From assembly GCA_049602155.1 (NCBI GenBank), contig JBMYRH010000047.1, forward strand, positions 1 through 25,944: a stretch of DNA of 25,944 nucleotides, read 5' to 3'. The notes below the pieces were generated by a model that was given only the letters and a program-made list of their open reading frames with translations, ran no database searches and was not told where the DNA came from. Each line of letters opens with the position of its first letter. Position 1 is the first letter of the stretch. The translations under genes were made by a program, and so were the position numbers. Shown one piece after another: positions 23,601-25,944 of this stretch. The stretch comes from JBMYRH01 sp049602155 (lineage in GTDB: Bacteria; Myxococcota_A; UBA9042; PHBI01; JBMYRH01).

Positions 23601-25944
23601 CGGAGATCTGCAACGACGTTGATGACGACTGCAATAACCTGGTGGACGACGTGGAGGACCGCGGGGCGCCGTGTGGGTTGATTAACGAGTACGGTGCATG
23701 CTCGGGGACCCTCGACTGCCTCCCCGGCGACACGGCACTCCAGTGCTCCGGGCAGGTCCCGAGCATCGAGATCTGCAACTACCAGGACGACAACTGCAAC
23801 GGTCAGCAGGATGAGACATTCCCGCTGCTCTATTCGTCCTGCAATGTCGGCGTGGGGGCGTGCCTTCGCTATGGCTTCGTCCAGTGCACAGCAGACGGAC
23901 TAGAGACACTCTGTACGGCCGAGCCAGGGGAGGCGAGCGTCGAGACCTGCAACGGCCTCGACGACGACTGCGACGGCGTACCGGATGAGGACTACCCGGA
24001 GCTTGGCTCGTTGTGCACCGTGGGAGAGGGCGCCTGTGCGGTCTCCGGCAACGTCATCTGTGATCCAGAGGGCCAGGGGACCATTTGCTCGGCCACCCCG
24101 AGTGAAGCCTCAGCAGTGGACATCTGCGACGGCACCGATGACGACTGTGACGGCGCCACAGACGAGGACTTCGGGGACCTCTCAGAGGTGTGCACGGTCG
24201 GAGAGGGAGCCTGTCAGGTCGCCAGCGTCCGGGTCTGCAACGCCGAGGGCGACGGAACGGAGTGTAACGCAGAGCCCGGTGCCCCCGGTGTAGAGACCTG
24301 TAACTACTTTGATGACGACTGCAACGGTGAGGCCGACGAGCCTTACGAGACGCTCTATGAGCCCTGCTCAGTAGGGCTCGGGATCTGCCAACGGTTTGGA
24401 TTCCAGGTCTGTACCGACGAGGGCGACGGGACGGAGTGCAACGCGGAACCCGCTGCAGCAGGAAGCGAGAGCTGCAACGGCCTTGATGACAACTGCGACG
24501 GGGAGACCGACGAAGACTTCCCGGAGCTTGGCGAGATCTGTGAGGCCGGCTCCGGCGCATGCAAGAACTCGGGGCTCATCATCTGCAACCCCCTCGGGAC
24601 CGGCACCCAGTGCTCCGCCTCTGGGGGCACTGGCGAGGCTGAGATCTGCGACGGGCTCGACAACGACTGTAACGGGCTGACAGACGAGGACTTCCCCGAG
24701 CTTGGAACGGTCTGCACCGTCGGCAGCGGGACGTGCACGCAGGCTGGCACCTGGATCTGCACCGCAGACGCCACCGCCGTGAGCTGCTCCGCGACCCCTC
24801 TCCCACCTGGGGATGAGCATTGCAACGGTATCGACGACGACTGCAGCGGCGAGATCGACGACAACCTGCCGGATGCTCCCGAGTGCGCCAAGCAAGAGGG
24901 CGTCTGCGAGGGCGCAGTCCAGACATGCGGTGGACTGTCCGGCTGGCGCCCCTGCACTGGCGTGGAGTACGGCTCAGACTTCGAGCCCACCGAGTTGACC
25001 TGCGATGGGCTGGACAACGACTGCGATGGCGAGGCTGATAACAACCTGTTCGCCCCGGCTTGTCCCTCGCAACAGGGCGTCTGCTCAGGGGCCACCAAGA
25101 GCTGCAGCGGTGAAGAAGGGTGGAGCGAATGTGCTGGAGCCGAGTATGGCGCTGAGTGGGAGCAAGAGGAGACCACCTGCGACGGGCTCGACAATGACTG
25201 CGATGGGCTCGTCGACGAAGGCTTCGCGAACGTCGGCTCCGTCTGCTCAGTGGGCGTAGGCGCCTGCCTCCGCTCCGGGACTTGGCTGTGCGACGACTCT
25301 GGGGCCGGTACATCTTGCTCTGAGTCGCCAGGCGAGCCGCAAGAAGAGACATGCAATGGTGAGGACGACAACTGCGACGGCGTGACGGACAACACCCTGA
25401 CCGACGTCGAGTCATGCACCAATCAACTCGGGGTCTGCTCGGGCGCCACGCGCTCCTGCGGCGGAGCCTCAGGCTGGCTTGAGTGCGGACCGGGCAGCTA
25501 CGGACCCAACTACGAGCCCACAGAGCTGAGCTGCGATGGCCTTGATAACGACTGTGACGGTGAGGCTGACGAGGACCTCTTTGCAGAGCCTTGCCCACTC
25601 CAAAAGGGTGTCTGCGCCGGCACGCTCACTCCGTGCCTCGGCCCGGGGGGATGGGGCCAATGCTCAGTCGCTCAATACGGGCTCGACTATCAGGTCGAGG
25701 AGGCGGCCTGCGACGGCCTCGATAACGACTGTGACGGGCTCGTCGACGAGCCCTACCCTCAGCTGGGTCAAGTATGTCAAGTCGGCGTCGGTGCGTGCCT
25801 CGTCACCGGGACACTCACCTGCGCCGATAACGCTGCGGGTGTCGTCTGCTCGGCTGAAGCCGGCACCTCCGATGTCGAGATCTGCAATGGCCTCGATGAC
25901 GACTGTGACGGGCTCCCTGACAACATGCTGACCGACGGCGAGTC
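20657..25944 (+). CDS. Giant Cys-rich lipoprotein with MopE-type metal-binding repeats (partial, open at right edge)
   Basis: The frame from ATG 20657 is open for 1762 codons to the window end. It begins with a lipoprotein signal (MRAFWHLLVCVTIALTVFGC, lipidated Cys20) after a strong GGGAGGGGG ribosome site, then an acidic Ser/Thr/Asp-rich spacer to about residue 75. The rest is Cys-rich. I count 20 copies of the DNDCDG-type motif (for example GLDNDCDGLVDE), the 'putative metal-binding' repeat of MopE-like surface proteins; acidic residues arranged like this often bind calcium. Other units have the form C-x(4-5)-DC-x-GG-x-C and GxCSC. The protein is probably on the cell surface, stabilised by many disulphides. 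The full length and C-terminus are outside the window. No other-frame ORF over it is convincing. Confidence 0.92.
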   Translation, partial: MRAFWHLLVCVTIALTVFGCSGTTPGDVISDVGVVTETVTAGNDDQGQSVTQDVANWSNEPSDVSSNTETSIAPGQFGSPCSENGDCFSGWCVEGDDGYVCTKTCQEDCPDGWECKSILSSSTDVVFLCVPMLESYCAPCTADLQCNGGSCRFMPDGSEHCTYACDEENPCPSGFSCDDATDEGEEGTWCVPVTGTCTCFAGAGTAGSQRSCNATNELGSCFGFEICDPELGWVGCDANEPVVEDCDGLDNDCDGLVDESLVTDVPCENTVEGIGTCDGSLTCQGPNGWLCQGPVPSTETCNYSDDDCDGVVDETFVDDAGAYTLIEHCGSCDNACTDKFDGGVGTCAGTPEAPQCVVESCDAGLVKISDFQCGVIPASPCQPCLDDADCFGGTCVETEGQGACALPCGLADSEDGCALGYSCESIEVDLEIVERCLPVNGTCSCGPANDGEVRSCSNANEYGICFGTETCDAAEGWLGCTAGAPLNEVCDGADNDCDGTIDDGLAGGEPCENTADGIGSCAGVQVCNGTEGWSCVGPAPSLELCDFQDNDCDGSIDEDFTAPDGSWTLDIHCGTCGNDCSDKILNGTGACGGTSDAPACVVDACDAGYVAISPFQCALPPDVSCQPCIDDSDCFDGTCTELDGQLVCAGPCQLIGATCPVGYECQNIGDDDAPLDRCLPVTGSCQCGDLTAGQTRTCANENDHGMCFGFETCEPLVGWDGCTASIPDAETCNGLDDDCNGLVDDNVSPPLMPCVQENDFGTCSGSWSCSVPEAGVETQWWCSAADPGEDVCDLVDNDCDGVVDGPFKDAATGAYLHDDHCGACGVSCANAIPNATATCTMSDAGPRCEIDTCDSGYYPIGPLACLVATEALCMPCQSDANCPTPGDRCMQLDNTTVCGRDCSEGNLHGTPAGACPDGFSCNALEDGSSQCQPNSLSCSCLSEQAGDTRTCVAANEVGSCFGEESCDPTQGWVNCSATIPMTEICNDVDDDCNNLVDDVEDRGAPCGLINEYGACSGTLDCLPGDTALQCSGQVPSIEICNYQDDNCNGQQDETFPLLYSSCNVGVGACLRYGFVQCTADGLETLCTAEPGEASVETCNGLDDDCDGVPDEDYPELGSLCTVGEGACAVSGNVICDPEGQGTICSATPSEASAVDICDGTDDDCDGATDEDFGDLSEVCTVGEGACQVASVRVCNAEGDGTECNAEPGAPGVETCNYFDDDCNGEADEPYETLYEPCSVGLGICQRFGFQVCTDEGDGTECNAEPAAAGSESCNGLDDNCDGETDEDFPELGEICEAGSGACKNSGLIICNPLGTGTQCSASGGTGEAEICDGLDNDCNGLTDEDFPELGTVCTVGSGTCTQAGTWICTADATAVSCSATPLPPGDEHCNGIDDDCSGEIDDNLPDAPECAKQEGVCEGAVQTCGGLSGWRPCTGVEYGSDFEPTELTCDGLDNDCDGEADNNLFAPACPSQQGVCSGATKSCSGEEGWSECAGAEYGAEWEQEETTCDGLDNDCDGLVDEGFANVGSVCSVGVGACLRSGTWLCDDSGAGTSCSESPGEPQEETCNGEDDNCDGVTDNTLTDVESCTNQLGVCSGATRSCGGASGWLECGPGSYGPNYEPTELSCDGLDNDCDGEADEDLFAEPCPLQKGVCAGTLTPCLGPGGWGQCSVAQYGLDYQVEEAACDGLDNDCDGLVDEPYPQLGQVCQVGVGACLVTGTLTCADNAAGVVCSAEAGTSDVEICNGLDDDCDGLPDNMLTDGE
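21224..23446 (+). repeat. Three compound repeats of about 245 residues
   Basis: Within the giant lipoprotein three long modules run head to tail: 21224-21961 (246 codons), 21962-22687 (242) and 22688-23446 (253). Each starts at C(V/L)PVxGxCxC, passes through NExGxCFGxExC...GW, two DNDCDG motifs, a HCGxCxxxC unit, a CDxG segment and a PCxxCxxDxDC unit, and ends before the next CLPV. A fourth copy starts at 23447 but breaks off near 23820, after which short repeats take over. Confidence 0.85.
23821..25944 (+). repeat. Short DNDCDG repeats, two alternating types
   Basis: After 23820 the protein changes to units of about 40-60 residues, each with one DNDCDG-type motif. One type has CxVGxGAC...CxxxGxGTxC, the other CxxQxGVCxGAxxxC...GW..C...YG. 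They alternate irregularly and are still running at the window end, so the repeat number is unknown. Confidence 0.8.

Noticed and set aside
24355..25598. Long minus-strand frames (355 and 339 codons) over the giant lipoprotein
   Set aside because: Low-complexity Ser/Pro or Arg-rich translations that mirror the repetitive plus-strand gene.
21224..25944. CRISPR-like periodicity
   Set aside because: Repeats are imperfect, in frame, protein-coding and far too long for a CRISPR array.

Overview
The window looks like chromosomal DNA from a Gram-negative, flagellated relative of the Myxococcota (old delta-proteobacteria), possibly Bradymonadales-like. The reasons are a high G+C content, many lipoprotein signal peptides with a clear lipobox, a large eukaryote-like Ser/Thr kinase, several c-type cytochromes, flagellins, a near-perfect sigma-54 promoter, and a giant cysteine-rich lipoprotein with 'putative metal-binding' (MopE-type) repeats. 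The taxonomic guess is inference only. I saw no transposase, integrase, phage gene or CRISPR array.

Layout. 1-1650 (+): a truncated ExbB/TolQ-type channel gene, its ExbD/TolR partner, and an FtsB/DivIC-like division gene. 1625-3677 (-): a small Cys-rich lipoprotein, a stand-alone LeuA regulatory-domain protein and an RluA-type pseudouridine synthase. 3903-3979: tRNA-Ala(CGC), followed by a hairpin. 4151-6721 (+): a Ser/Thr kinase joined through one membrane helix to a UrtA/AmiC-like (urea/short-chain amide type) ligand-binding domain. 6751-7596 (-): a flagellin. 7597-7898: a regulatory region with a sigma-54 promoter and upstream dyads. 7899-10106 (+): a secreted lipoprotein of the transglutaminase-elicitor family carrying three PPC domains. 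10217-11029 (+): an alkaline-ceramidase-like membrane hydrolase. 11126-11965 (+): a second flagellin. 12252-12524 (+): a homologue of the archaeal chromosomal protein MC1. 12735-15208 (+): a CAP-domain lipoprotein translationally coupled to a beta-lactamase-fold serine hydrolase. 15335-16033 (+): a monohaem cytochrome lipoprotein. 16051-18826 (-): a PLP-dependent threonine/serine dehydratase-type enzyme followed by a secreted protein with one haem motif. 18908-20371 (+): a pentahaem cytochrome. 20657 to the right edge (+): the giant MopE-like repeat lipoprotein, which is open at the window end.

The genes do not form one obvious pathway. The common theme is the cell envelope and outside world: ten or so products are lipoproteins, secreted proteins, membrane proteins or flagellins. 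The strongest points are the bacterial MC1 homologue with its own tight transcription signals, the kinase fused to a nutrient-type binding protein, the bacterial ceramidase with the complete metal-ligand set, and the sigma-54 control region upstream of the transglutaminase-like lipoprotein.
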